A DNA stretch of 64,000 nt from Rhizomicrobium sp. (GTDB lineage: Bacteria > Pseudomonadota > Alphaproteobacteria > Micropepsales > Micropepsaceae). The translations under genes and the position numbers were made by a program. The notes beneath the pieces were generated by a model. It was not told the DNA's origin. It searched no databases and saw nothing but the letters and a program-made list of their open reading frames with translations. Below, piece by piece: positions 1 to 8,560 of this stretch. Numbering within the stretch: position 1 is the first letter of the stretch; each line of letters opens with the position of its first letter. Where the stretch lies: NCBI GenBank assembly GCA_037200385.1, contig JBBCGL010000001.1, forward strand, positions 62,001 through 126,000, written 5' to 3'.

Positions 1-420
1 GTCGAGAGCCTCGTTCTCATCGACCCGGTGGCACCCCCGGATGGCGACACGCCCCCGGATGACGACCGCTCGGCGCTCGCGCGCCTCAAGCGACGATTCG
101 AGATCGCCGCGCTGGCAAGCATCACGCCGCTCAGCCCGGAATATGCCTTCGTCGCACAAGTGAACCGCGACCTCGCGGTGTCCGCTGCCGGCTTTCGACG
201 TCGCAAGCTCGCGGCGGCTATTCGGATCGTCCATGGGACCCGCGGTCCCTATGTCTCCTCGCCGGAGACGCTGATGGCCTGGACGGACCTTTCGGCGCGC
301 GGTACCGACTGCGCGGCCGTGGATTGCGACCATTTCGAGATCGTGCGCGAGCCCTATGTTGCCGACACCGGACGATTGATGACGCGCTGGCTCGATGCAA
401 CGCCGCGGGACCGGGCATGA
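1..420 (+). CDS. C-terminal thioesterase domain of a nonribosomal peptide synthetase (5' end outside window)
   Basis: The frame is open from the first base, so only the last 139 residues of the protein are visible. The opening VESLVLIDP is typical of the strand after the nucleophile elbow in NRPS-type alpha/beta-hydrolase thioesterases. Near the end, CDHFEIVREPYV matches the catalytic-histidine region (xDHFxxxREPxV) of these domains. The domain would release the finished peptide from the carrier protein. The nucleophile serine and all upstream modules lie outside the window, so the product cannot be predicted. The stop codon overlaps the next start (ATGA), coupling it to a phosphopantetheinyl transferase, the enzyme that activates NRPS carrier domains. 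A free-standing type II thioesterase is possible but less likely. Confidence 0.7.
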   Translation, partial: VESLVLIDPVAPPDGDTPPDDDRSALARLKRRFEIAALASITPLSPEYAFVAQVNRDLAVSAAGFRRRKLAAAIRIVHGTRGPYVSSPETLMAWTDLSARGTDCAAVDCDHFEIVREPYVADTGRLMTRWLDATPRDRA

Positions 421-1091
421 GTGCCGGCATCGTACGCTCCGAATTGTGGCGGTCGCTGCTGCCGCCGGGTGTTGTGGCGTACGAGACGCGCGAGTTCGTG
501 CAGGCGCCGCTCTTGTTCGATGGCGAGCAAAGCCTCGTGGCAAAGGCCGTCCCGAAGCGCGTTGCGGAATTCGCGGCCGGTCGGCTCTGCGCGCGACATG
601 CTCTTGCCGAATTGGGCCACACGGATTTTCAGCTCCTGAGAGATGCCAGCCGGCGTCCGTTGTGGCCCGACGGCATCGTGGGAAGCATCACCCACACCGA
701 TGGCTATTGTGGCGCAGCCGTCGGAAGACAATCGGCGATTTCCAGCATCGGGATCGACGCCGAAGAGATCGTGCGGCTGGACGATTCCATCCTTCGCGCA
801 ATCTGCACGCCCGAGGAACGGGCGCGCCTCGAGGAGGCGGATACCGCAAAGAGGCAATGCGCTACGGCGCTCGTCTTCAGCGCCAAAGAGGCATTCTACA
901 AATGCCATTCCGCAGCCGGGGGTGAAATGCTCGGGTTTCGGGACGTCGCATTATGCTTCCACGAGAACGGATTCACTGTCGAGCCGCAAAGGGCGTTCCG
1001 ACGTTCCTGGCCCGAAGGCACGCGCCCCGCAGGCCAGTACGAAATCCGGGAAGGCCTCGTCTTCTGTGCTGTCGCATTTGTGCGCCACTGA
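417..1091 (+). CDS. 4'-phosphopantetheinyl transferase, EntD/Sfp type
   Basis: This 224-residue protein would transfer the phosphopantetheine arm from CoA to carrier domains of the upstream synthetase. The family signatures are present in order: GSITHTDGYC (the WSxSHT/GSxTHT-like block), SIGIDAEE (the G(I/V)D metal-binding block) and FSAKEAFYKC (the F(S/N)xKEAxYK block). The GID aspartate and the SAKE glutamate/lysine, which bind Mg-CoA, are intact. The ATG at 417 overlaps the upstream stop by four bases, which decides the start over in-frame codons further upstream. Length and motif spacing fit the EntD subgroup better than AcpS. Confidence 0.9.
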   Translation: MSAGIVRSELWRSLLPPGVVAYETREFVQAPLLFDGEQSLVAKAVPKRVAEFAAGRLCARHALAELGHTDFQLLRDASRRPLWPDGIVGSITHTDGYCGAAVGRQSAISSIGIDAEEIVRLDDSILRAICTPEERARLEEADTAKRQCATALVFSAKEAFYKCHSAAGGEMLGFRDVALCFHENGFTVEPQRAFRRSWPEGTRPAGQYEIREGLVFCAVAFVRH

Positions 1092-1133
1092 CACATCTGC
1101 GTATCGTCGCCGACGGCGGTGTTGGTGCGGCGC

Positions 1134-1412
1134 TCAGGCGCGCGTGACGATACCGTCCGCGACGAGATCGTCGAGGAATTTGCGCGTATCGTGCAGGCAC
1201 TGTTCCCGGCCGACATCAAATTGCTGTTCCAAGCCGGTCACGATTGTATCGAGACTTGCCGGCTTCTCCAGCAAGGACCAGATCGCGCTGCTGATGGGAT
1301 TGAATTCGAAGTAGTTCCAATTTCCCAAGTGCAGCAGCAGCACCACGCCGTTGACTTCGGTTTCGACAACCTCGTCCGCGCGGGAATAAAGCAGGTTCGT
1401 GTCCTCGAGCAT
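1134..1412 (-). CDS. PqqD-family peptide chaperone / RiPP recognition element protein
   Basis: This 92-residue protein has the PqqD/RRE pattern: an N-terminal beta region (VNGVVLLLHLGNWNYFEFNPISSAIWSLLEKP) with the characteristic NxxxxxIWxLL helix, then a three-helix part ending FLDDLVADGIV. Family members bind leader peptides of ribosomally made peptides and present them to modifying enzymes; in split lasso pathways this is protein B1. It is transcribed towards the phosphopantetheinyl transferase and is not obviously part of the NRPS operon. No B2 transglutaminase-like leader peptidase lies beside it. The only other RiPP-type enzyme in the window is the asparagine-synthetase homologue at 11648, so pairing the two is an inference. 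Confidence 0.75.
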   Translation of the reverse strand: MLEDTNLLYSRADEVVETEVNGVVLLLHLGNWNYFEFNPISSAIWSLLEKPASLDTIVTGLEQQFDVGREQCLHDTRKFLDDLVADGIVTRA

Positions 1413-1415
1413 GCC

Positions 1416-1646
1416 TCAAGTGTGCCTCAATGAGGCCATTGCGGCAATGTGCGGGAGCCGCGAGTCCTGGGCTGGTGCGTCGAACACCGGACCGAAGGCG
1501 GCTTTGGAGACATGCCAATGCTTGATGAGCGCCGGCCGCCAGAAATGGACGAAGATAACCCCAAGGTAATGGTGGCTATCCCGATCCGGTCGAATCGTCA
1601 GGCTATGAGCAAGGCCGCCGTTCGTGCCAAAGTACTGTCTTGCCAC
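1416..1646 (-). CDS. Possible small ORF directly upstream of the PqqD-like gene
   Basis: An open frame of 76 codons (GTG start at 1646) ends three bases before the ATG of the PqqD-like gene on the same strand. The C-terminal half contains the short string [16 protein letters not shown] and uses GC-rich third positions, but no strong ribosome binding site was found. It could be a translated leader, a peptide substrate or chance. I do not recognise it. It is listed because substrates of PqqD-like proteins are often encoded just upstream of them. Confidence 0.2.
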   Translation of the reverse strand: MARQYFGTNGGLAHSLTIRPDRDSHHYLGVIFVHFWRPALIKHWHVSKAAFGPVFDAPAQDSRLPHIAAMASLRHT

Positions 1647-1668
1647 CAGCGCGACCGGAACCTATCTG

Positions 1669-2679
1669 TTGACTGAGCTTTCCATTCTCGAACTTGTTCG
1701 CGTCACCGAAGAAACCGATGCGCGCGGGGCGCTCGACAACGCTCGCGATCTCGCCGCCCATGCGGAAAACTGGGGTTATCGCCGCATCTGGGTCGCCGAG
1801 CATCACAACATGGCCGGCATCGCGAGCGCGGCGACGTCCATCGTCATCGCGCATATCGCGGCCGGCTCGAAGAGCATCCGGGTCGGCGCGGGCGGCATCA
1901 TGCTGCCAAACCATGCGCCTTACGTCATCGCGGAGCAGTTCGGCACCTTGGCGCGGCTGTTTCCCGATCGCATCGATCTGGGGCTCGGCCGCGCGCCCGG
2001 AACCGACCAGCTGACCTTGCGCGCTTTGCGCCGCACGCCCGAAGCGGCGGAGAATTTTCCGCAGGACGTCCTGGAACTCCAGGCATTCCTCGCGCCGGCG
2101 GGTCCCAACCAGCGCATCCAGGCGGTTCCGGCGGCGGGCACCAATGTCCCCTTGTGGATTCTCGGATCGAGCAATTTCGGCGCCATGCTCGCAGCGGAAT
2201 TGGGCCTGCCTTATGCATTCGCCTCGCATTTCGCGCCCGACCTGCTCATATCCGCATTGCAGATCTACCGCAGCCGCTTCAAGCCGTCCGAACAGCTCGC
2301 TGCGCCCTATGCGATGGTGGGCGTCAATGTCATTGCGGCGGAGACGGATGCCGAAGCGCGTCGTCTGGCCACGACGCAGCAGATGTCCTTTGCGAACATC
2401 TTCCGCGGGGCGCGGGGCCTGAGTCAGCCACCGATCGACGACATCGAAACCTACTGGTCGCCGACGGAGAGGGCACAGGCCAGGCAGATGCTCGCCCGCT
2501 CGGTCATCGGTTCGCCAGGCACCGTTCGCGCCGGTCTGGAAGCGTTCGTCGCGGAGACGAAAGCCGACGAATTGATGATCGTGTCCGACATCTACGATCA
2601 CGCCAGAAGGCTCCGCTCGTTCGAGCTCATCGCTGACGCCTGGAAAACCGGCACCAAGACCGACGGTCCGCGCCTCTAG
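1669..2679 (+). CDS. LLM-class flavin-dependent oxidoreductase (luciferase-like)
   Basis: A TIM-barrel flavin monooxygenase of the bacterial-luciferase superfamily, in the MsnO8/YhbW-like group that uses FMNH2 and O2. Diagnostic blocks are the N-terminal LSILELV, the active-site [12 protein letters not shown] near residue 40, [36 protein letters not shown] as the central barrel (cited by its key motifs LPNH and GLGRAPG), and LWILGSS in the second half. The frame is open from a GTG at 1624, but relatives begin only a few residues before LSILELV. The TTG at 1669 (reading MTELSIL) is therefore preferred. It is followed after 13 bases by the exporter gene, so the two are probably one operon. The substrate is unknown; tailoring or detoxification of a secondary metabolite is possible. 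Confidence 0.85.
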   Translation: MTELSILELVRVTEETDARGALDNARDLAAHAENWGYRRIWVAEHHNMAGIASAATSIVIAHIAAGSKSIRVGAGGIMLPNHAPYVIAEQFGTLARLFPDRIDLGLGRAPGTDQLTLRALRRTPEAAENFPQDVLELQAFLAPAGPNQRIQAVPAAGTNVPLWILGSSNFGAMLAAELGLPYAFASHFAPDLLISALQIYRSRFKPSEQLAAPYAMVGVNVIAAETDAEARRLATTQQMSFANIFRGARGLSQPPIDDIETYWSPTERAQARQMLARSVIGSPGTVRAGLEAFVAETKADELMIVSDIYDHARRLRSFELIADAWKTGTKTDGPRL

Positions 2680-2692
2680 CGAAGGATTTCTC

Positions 2693-4126
2693 GTGTCCAC
2701 TGCCCCCACGGACAGGCCTTCCGACGCGGTCAAGCGCATGCTGCCCTGGCTGGTCGCCGTGGCGTTCTTCATGGAGTCGCTCGACACCACGATATTGAAC
2801 ACCGCCGTGCCGGTCATCGCCAAGGCGCTGGCGGTCACCCCGCTCAACATGAAGTCCGTGCTAGCGAGCTACACGCTCAGCCTCGCGGTCTTTATCCCGA
2901 TCAGCGGCTGGATGGCCGACCGGTTCGGCACGCGGCGCGTCTTCGCCTCGGCCATCGGCATCTTCACCCTGGGCTCGTTCCTCTGCGGCCTTTCCGGCGA
3001 CATCCACCTGCTGGTGGCCTGCCGCATCCTTCAGGGCTGCGGCGGCGCGATGATGGTGCCGGTCGGCCGGCTGACACTGGTCCGCACCTTCCCGAAATTC
3101 GAACTCGTGCGCGCCATGAGCTTCGTCGCCATTCCCGGCCTGATCGGCCCCATGCTCGGGCCCATCGCCGGCGGCCTCATCGTCGATTACCTGCACTGGC
3201 GCGCGATCTTTTTTCTCAACATTCCGGTCGGAATCGCGGGACTCGTGCTCGTTTACCTGCATCTACCGGACTATCGCGAAAGGACGACCCATCCGCTCGA
3301 CGTCGTCGGGCTCATCCTGTTCGGCACCGGCATCGCCCTCTTGTCCTATGTGTTGGAGATCTTCGGCGAACACCGGCTCGGCACCGGCGAAGTCCTGGGG
3401 CTGCTGGCAATCTCGCTTGCGCTGCTGCTCGGCTATGGGCTGCATGCCAGCCGGACAACCTATCCCCTGCTGCAACTGGGCCTGTTCCGCATCCGCACGT
3501 TCGCCGCCGCCGTGAGCGGCAGTTTCTTCACCCGCCTCGGCATCGGCGGCGTCCCGTTTCTGCTGCCGCTCCTCTATCAAGAGGGGCTCGGCCTTTCGGC
3601 CATCGTGTCGGGCCTTCTCATCATGCCGCAGGCACTGGCGGCGCTGAGCACCAAGTTTTTCATGCCCAGGCTCCTGGAGCGTGTCGGCTATCGCGGCGTG
3701 CTGATCTCGAACACCGTCATCCTGGGTTGCATCCTGATGCTCTTCGCGACGATCGGGCCGGGCACGCCCATCTGGCTCATCGTCGTGCAGGCCTTCTGCT
3801 ATGGCGCGCTGACCTCTACGCAATATACCAGCATGAACACGCTCGTGTATGCCGACGTCCCGGCGGACAAGGCAAGCAACGCAAGCTCGATCGCCAGCAC
3901 CATGCAGCAGTTGTCGGTCAGTTTCGGCGTCGCCGCGGCCGGCCTGACCACTGTGTTCTTCATTCCGGCCGGGCCGAGCATCGGCACCGGCGCGATGATC
4001 CGGGGATTGCACGAGGCGTTCCTCGTCCTCGGTGCCTTCACCATCCTTTCGACGATCGTCTTCAGCAGGTTAAAGGGTTCTGACGGCGAGGACGAGACCG
4101 AGCAGAAGGACATCCATCTGGGATAA
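2693..4126 (+). CDS. MFS exporter, DHA2 (EmrB/QacA/HsrA-like) family
   Basis: A 477-residue inner-membrane protein with about 14 hydrophobic segments. The early helix ESLDTTILNTAVPVIA carries the LDxTIxNxAxP motif that defines the DHA2 drug/H+ antiporter family. GWMADRFGTRRVF is the loop 2-3 motif A, and LGPIAGG is the motif C antiporter signature. The start is a GTG preceded by GAAGG. It lies directly behind the luciferase-like gene and near an NRPS, so export of a metabolite is a reasonable guess. No TolC or membrane-fusion partner is adjacent. A perfect hairpin follows the stop codon. Confidence 0.88.
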   Translation: MSTAPTDRPSDAVKRMLPWLVAVAFFMESLDTTILNTAVPVIAKALAVTPLNMKSVLASYTLSLAVFIPISGWMADRFGTRRVFASAIGIFTLGSFLCGLSGDIHLLVACRILQGCGGAMMVPVGRLTLVRTFPKFELVRAMSFVAIPGLIGPMLGPIAGGLIVDYLHWRAIFFLNIPVGIAGLVLVYLHLPDYRERTTHPLDVVGLILFGTGIALLSYVLEIFGEHRLGTGEVLGLLAISLALLLGYGLHASRTTYPLLQLGLFRIRTFAAAVSGSFFTRLGIGGVPFLLPLLYQEGLGLSAIVSGLLIMPQALAALSTKFFMPRLLERVGYRGVLISNTVILGCILMLFATIGPGTPIWLIVVQAFCYGALTSTQYTSMNTLVYADVPADKASNASSIASTMQQLSVSFGVAAAGLTTVFFIPAGPSIGTGAMIRGLHEAFLVLGAFTILSTIVFSRLKGSDGEDETEQKDIHLG

Positions 4127-4140
4127 CTGCGCAAACCGCA

Positions 4141-4166
4141 CGGCTGTCGCGCTCACGCGACAGCCG
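4141..4166 (+). terminator. Perfect 11-bp stem hairpin after the exporter gene
   Basis: CGGCTGTCGCG and its exact reverse complement flank a CTCA tetraloop, 14 bases after the exporter stop. No T-run follows, so it is a terminator-like or mRNA-stabilising hairpin rather than a textbook intrinsic terminator. Confidence 0.45.
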
Positions 4167-4334
4167 GCCGGTGAAGCCGGATCGGCTGAACAAATACATG
4201 CGCCGGGTGTCTGCCGGAGCTCTGTCTCGAGCGCCCGCCATTTGAAGGTAAACGTAGCCGAGCCCACATTCCTCACTAGAAAAGTTTGTTTCGATCCGGT
4301 CGCGCTTTGCATATGATCATGCAGGGGACTTCGC

Positions 4335-4883
4335 GTGTCGGAACGATCGGATGGCCGCAAATCTGACGACGCGGTCTGGGCAAATCTGGACCGCCGGTTT
4401 CGGGCGCCGTTGGTGGCGTTCTTTCAGCGGCGCGTCTACGACCGGACAGAGGCGGAGGATCTGACCCAGGAAGTCTTCGTGCGCCTGACGCGCCGGCCGG
4501 ACCGGCACAACGGCGAAACGATCGACGCCTATGTCTTCAAGATCGCGGCCAATGTCCTGATCGATTGGGGGCGCTATCGTACGTCGCGCCGGGCGGCGGC
4601 GCATCGCACCTTCTCGGATATCACCGAGGATGTCGGCATTCCGTCGATCCTGGTTGAGGATCGGACGCCCGAACGCGTTCTGGCGGGCAAGGACGCGCTC
4701 CAGAACATCGAGGATGCCTTGGCCGAACTCAGCGCGCGGACCCGCGAGATATTCTTGCTGTCGCGGATGGAAAACGTCCATCACCGCGATATCGCGAATT
4801 TGCACGGCATTTCGGTCAGCGCAGTCGAGAAGCATGTGCTGAAGGCCGTCGCCCATCTTTCCGCAAGGGCGCTTCGATCATGA
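4335..4883 (+). CDS. ECF sigma factor, FecI-like (system 1)
   Basis: A 182-residue ECF sigma factor. The region 2 signature is FFQRRVYDRTEAEDLTQEVFVRL, here identified by the AEDLTQEVF block near residues 38-46. Region 4 carries REIFLLSRMENVHHRDIA followed by a helix-turn-helix (GISVSAVEKH). Such factors direct RNA polymerase to the promoter of a linked TonB receptor when FecR signals. The GTG at 4335 is preceded by AGGGGAC at a good distance. The stop codon overlaps the FecR start (ATGA). This is the first of three sigma/FecR pairs in the window. Confidence 0.92.
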   Translation: MSERSDGRKSDDAVWANLDRRFRAPLVAFFQRRVYDRTEAEDLTQEVFVRLTRRPDRHNGETIDAYVFKIAANVLIDWGRYRTSRRAAAHRTFSDITEDVGIPSILVEDRTPERVLAGKDALQNIEDALAELSARTREIFLLSRMENVHHRDIANLHGISVSAVEKHVLKAVAHLSARALRS

Positions 4884-5893
4884 GCGCGTTCGACACTTTG
4901 CCCTCCGACGAACAGGCAAGGCTGGAAACGGCTGCTGTCTGGTGGCAGCGTTTGCGAAGCAGTCCGTCCACCGAATTGTCGGCCGAATTCCTCACCTGGA
5001 TCGGGCAACCCGCGAATCGCCGCGCTCTCGATGCGGTCGAGAGCACGATGTCGGCGCTCGACGATTTCGGCGCGACGCCGAAGATCCTCGATATGCGGCG
5101 CTCGGCGCTGACGCGGTTGCGGAACGCCGGCGTGAAGAGGTGGGCGCCGTGGCAGGGGATCGGTCAGATCGCCGCCGCGGCGTTGCTGCTTGTCGCGATT
5201 GGCGGCGGCCTTTGGTACATCCAAGGCCAGCGCCCCACGGCTTATGCGACCGATGTCGGCGAGCGGCGGGTCGTGGCGTTGCCGGATGGCTCGCGTATCT
5301 CCCTCGATTCCGACAGCGAGGTCGAGGTTCGCTATTCCAGCGCGGCGCGCACGATCATGCTCGATCGGGGCCGCGCCCGGTTCGACGTGGCACACGATGT
5401 GACGCGGCCGTTCACGGTCTCGGCCGGCGCGGAAACCGTGGTTGCGGTCGGTACGTCGTTCAACGTGGAGCGGCTAGGCTCGACCGTGCTGGTCACGCTC
5501 ATCCAGGGCCATGTGCTGATCAAAGGCGCGAGCGGCTCGGACGGCGCGCCCCGTCCGGGTCCGAAGCCGACCGTATCCCTGGTGGCCGGCGAGCAGCTGG
5601 TGGCGGTGCGCAATGCAACGCCGGTGGTCACGCCGGCGAACCTGGACGCCGCCACCGCCTGGGAGGAAGGCCATCTGGTGTTCCGCGGCGAGCCTCTCGG
5701 CGAGGCCGTCCAGCGCGTGAACCGCTACACCGACCATCCCATCGTCGTCGATCCATCGGTGGCGTCGGTCCGGATCAGCGGCGTCTTCAACGCGGGCGAT
5801 ATCGGATCTTTCGTCAGCGCGATCACCGGCTATTTTCCGGTCGAGGCGACCACGGACTCCGACAACAGGATCACGCTCCAGCGCCGGTCGTAA
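4880..5893 (+). CDS. FecR-family anti-sigma / sigma regulator (system 1)
   Basis: A 337-residue inner-membrane regulator. It has a cytoplasmic DUF4880 region (about residues 12-60), one transmembrane helix at roughly 95-115 (AAALLLVAIGGGLWYI), a periplasmic FecR domain and a C-terminal secretin/TonB-like DUF4974 region (LGEAVQRVNRYTDHPIVVD onwards) that docks on the STN domain of the receptor. Translational overlap with the sigma gene and the STN-bearing receptor 117 bases downstream define a classical outer-membrane-to-nucleus signalling set. Confidence 0.92.
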   Translation: MSAFDTLPSDEQARLETAAVWWQRLRSSPSTELSAEFLTWIGQPANRRALDAVESTMSALDDFGATPKILDMRRSALTRLRNAGVKRWAPWQGIGQIAAAALLLVAIGGGLWYIQGQRPTAYATDVGERRVVALPDGSRISLDSDSEVEVRYSSAARTIMLDRGRARFDVAHDVTRPFTVSAGAETVVAVGTSFNVERLGSTVLVTLIQGHVLIKGASGSDGAPRPGPKPTVSLVAGEQLVAVRNATPVVTPANLDAATAWEEGHLVFRGEPLGEAVQRVNRYTDHPIVVDPSVASVRISGVFNAGDIGSFVSAITGYFPVEATTDSDNRITLQRRS

Positions 5894-6009
5894 CCGGCAA
5901 CATCTCGCTTTACATTTTTTTGACTCTTTTGCTGCGGAAGCGTTTCGCGGTTGCGTTTATCAACACGAACCGTCCCTCCAGCTCGGGGGGCGCCGTGTTG
6001 GGGGGCCGC

Positions 6010-8487
6010 ATGCGTTATCATTTGCGCCGTAGTGCGTTGTTTGCCACGTCCGCGCTTGCGGGCATTTCGATGCTGGGCGTGGGCGGCGCCGCCGCTGCCG
6101 AGCAGACCTTTCAATTTGACATCCCGGCGGAGCCACTCGGGCAGGCCTTGACGGATTTCTCGCGGGAATCGGCGCAGCAGATCGTTTTCTCGGAAGAAGT
6201 CACCAACGGGCTGAGGACGGCGGGCCTGCACGGCCGCTACACGGCGGCGGCGGCGTTGAACGCGCTCCTCGCCGGCACCGGGCTGAATGTCGAGCGCAAT
6301 TCCGACAGCGTCATGATGGTCCGACCAAAAAACGCCGAAGCCGCCTCAAATGATGGGGCGGCGGATCCCAACGGCACGGCGGACGGGCGGATCGAAACGG
6401 TCACGGTGACGGCGGAAAAGCGGGAGGAATCCGCGCTCGACGTGCCGATCGCCCTCACCGCGCTCGGCGGCGCGCAATTGGAGCGCTCGCAATCGTATCG
6501 GTTCGAGGATTATGTCGCCAAGGTGCCGGGCCTGACCGTCATCGACAATGGCGCGGTCGGCAGCCAGCTCGTCATCCGCGGCATCACCAACGGCGTGAAC
6601 GTCGAAAACACCTCCGTCGCGACCTATATCGACGAGACGCCGTTCACTGAGGCCGGGCCATTTGCCGGCGCGAGCTTCGCCGCGCCAAATCTCGACACCT
6701 TCGACATGCAGCGCATCGAAGTTCTGAAAGGCCCGCAAGGCACGCTGTACGGCGCCAACGCGCTGGGCGGTCTTCTGAAATTCGTCACCAACGCGCCCGA
6801 TCCGACCGCTTTCGTGGGGCGGTTAGCGGCCGGCGTCAGCTCCACCGAGAATGGCGGCACCGGCTTCGATCTGCACGGCATGGTCAACGTGCCGCTCGCC
6901 GACGATGCCGCCCTGCGCGTGGTCGGCTACGATACCTACTATCCCGGCTTCATCGACGATCCGTCGCGCGGCGTGAAGGACATCAACGGCACGCATTTCA
7001 CCGGCGGGCGCGCCTCGCTGCTCTATACGCCGACCACAGACCTGTCGGTCCGGTTCAACGCGCTGTACCAGGTGCGCGCCTGGGGCGACTGGCCCAATGA
7101 AGACGTGAATGCCGGTACGCTGACGCCGCTGCATGGCGACCTGGTGCAGGAGCACCTGATCGCCCAGCCCGGCCGCCTGACGACGCAGCTCTACAACGTC
7201 ACGGTGAACTGGGACGTGGGTTTCGCCAATCTCGTCTCGACGACCAGCTACTACAGCAACAACAACCACAACATCGAGGATTTCAGCGACTCCTACGAGC
7301 CGCTCCTCACCGGCATTTTCGGTGCGCCCTACGGCGTGGCGATCCAGGCTCGCAAATGGTACGTCCACGCCTTCACCCAGGAGCTGCGCCTGTCGTCGTC
7401 GGGCGACGAACCGCTGCAATGGCAGGTCGGCGGCTATTTCACGAATGAACGCGGCGACGAGGACACGATCTACCCGCCGATCGACGGCACCACCGGGAAA
7501 ATCCTGTTCGACGATCCCTTGGGGCTCGGCGGCTTCGTCGCACCGGTGCACTACCGCGAATATGCCGGCTTCGCGAACCTCGACTACCATTTCACCCCGA
7601 CCTTCGATATCGGCCTTGGCGGCCGCTACAGCGAGAACAGCCAGGATTTCCACGAGACTGCGCCGGGCATCTTCGGCGGCGGGTTTGATTTCGGCACCGC
7701 CTCGTCGGAGAGCGTCTTCACCTATTCGGCGGACGCGCGCTGGCACGTCACGCCGCAGAACATGTTCTATGCCCGCGTCGCCTCCGGCTTCGCGCCCGGC
7801 GGGCCTAACGATGCGGTGCCGAACCAGGTCGTGCCCAGTTCCTACAAATCGTCCAAAACGTTGAACTACGAGGTCGGCGTCAAGAGCAGCCTGCTCGACG
7901 ACAACCTGACGCTCGAACTCTCCGCCTTCGATATCGAATGGAGCGATATCCAGCTCAACGCGATCGTCGGCGGGTTCGGCACCATCACCAATGGTGGCAA
8001 GGCGCAGAGCAGGGGCGTCGAATGGAATGCCGTTTATCGGCCGATCGACGGCCTGACGCTGCAACTGAACGGCGCCTATACCGATGCGCATCTGACCCAG
8101 CCGACGCCGGCAAGCGTCAACGGCCACGCCGGCGACCGGTTGCCGAGTTCTCCGCTGTGGGGGACCTATGCGAGCGCGGAGTATGAACGGCCGCTGTTCG
8201 ACGATTACTCCGGCTTCGCAGGCGTGGATTGGCGCTTCAACGGCAGCCGCTATGCCGATTTCCAGGCGACAGGCCCGCGTCAGGAGATGCCGCAGTTCGG
8301 GATCGTCGATCTGCGCGCCGGCATCGAGCGGCAAGGCTGGTCGCTCGCGCTCTACGCCAAGAATGTCGGCAACGAGATCGCGATCAATTACGTGCAACCC
8401 GAATCGCTGGCCGGCGGATCCGGTCCGCAGTCGGCCAGCGTCTGGCAGCCCCGCACGATCGGCGCAACCCTGACCAGCAATTTCTGA
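6010..8487 (+). CDS. TonB-dependent receptor with STN signalling domain (system 1)
   Basis: An 825-residue outer-membrane receptor. In order: a signal peptide (about 1-30), an STN domain (about 35-95, FDIPAEPLGQALTDFSRES), a TonB-box-like segment around ETVTVTAEK, a plug domain (GSQLVIRGI, IEVLKGPQGTLYGANALGG) and a long barrel ending in an aromatic residue (TLTSNF). The frame is open far upstream through the FecR gene; the ATG at 6010 is chosen because it is followed at once by the signal peptide. The STN domain means it both imports a ligand and signals to the preceding FecR/sigma pair. The following MFS transporter and halogenase hint that the ligand could be an aromatic or peptide-like compound. 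The true ligand is unknown. Confidence 0.93.
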   Translation: MRYHLRRSALFATSALAGISMLGVGGAAAAEQTFQFDIPAEPLGQALTDFSRESAQQIVFSEEVTNGLRTAGLHGRYTAAAALNALLAGTGLNVERNSDSVMMVRPKNAEAASNDGAADPNGTADGRIETVTVTAEKREESALDVPIALTALGGAQLERSQSYRFEDYVAKVPGLTVIDNGAVGSQLVIRGITNGVNVENTSVATYIDETPFTEAGPFAGASFAAPNLDTFDMQRIEVLKGPQGTLYGANALGGLLKFVTNAPDPTAFVGRLAAGVSSTENGGTGFDLHGMVNVPLADDAALRVVGYDTYYPGFIDDPSRGVKDINGTHFTGGRASLLYTPTTDLSVRFNALYQVRAWGDWPNEDVNAGTLTPLHGDLVQEHLIAQPGRLTTQLYNVTVNWDVGFANLVSTTSYYSNNNHNIEDFSDSYEPLLTGIFGAPYGVAIQARKWYVHAFTQELRLSSSGDEPLQWQVGGYFTNERGDEDTIYPPIDGTTGKILFDDPLGLGGFVAPVHYREYAGFANLDYHFTPTFDIGLGGRYSENSQDFHETAPGIFGGGFDFGTASSESVFTYSADARWHVTPQNMFYARVASGFAPGGPNDAVPNQVVPSSYKSSKTLNYEVGVKSSLLDDNLTLELSAFDIEWSDIQLNAIVGGFGTITNGGKAQSRGVEWNAVYRPIDGLTLQLNGAYTDAHLTQPTPASVNGHAGDRLPSSPLWGTYASAEYERPLFDDYSGFAGVDWRFNGSRYADFQATGPRQEMPQFGIVDLRAGIERQGWSLALYAKNVGNEIAINYVQPESLAGGSGPQSASVWQPRTIGATLTSNF

Positions 8488-8492
8488 GAACG

Positions 8493-8526
8493 GCGCGGCG
8501 GAGCATGCGATCGCGTCCCGCCGCGC
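8493..8526 (+). terminator. GC-rich inverted repeat after the receptor
   Basis: GCGCGGCGG pairs with CCGCCGCGC across a 16-base loop just after the receptor stop and before the transporter ribosome binding site. It has no T-run, so it may only reduce read-through. Confidence 0.3.
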
Positions 8527-8560
8527 GCCCTTCCATTCCCGATGAGACAACGCGGAGGGC

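Noticed and set aside
5883-5921. Hairpin over the FecR stop codon followed later by a T-run
   Set aside because: The stem is only six base pairs and the T-run begins 15 bases away, so it does not make a convincing intrinsic terminator.
4942-6009. Upstream extension of the system 1 receptor frame through FecR
   Set aside because: The extension has no domain, overlaps a clear FecR protein in another frame, and the signal peptide starts at 6010.
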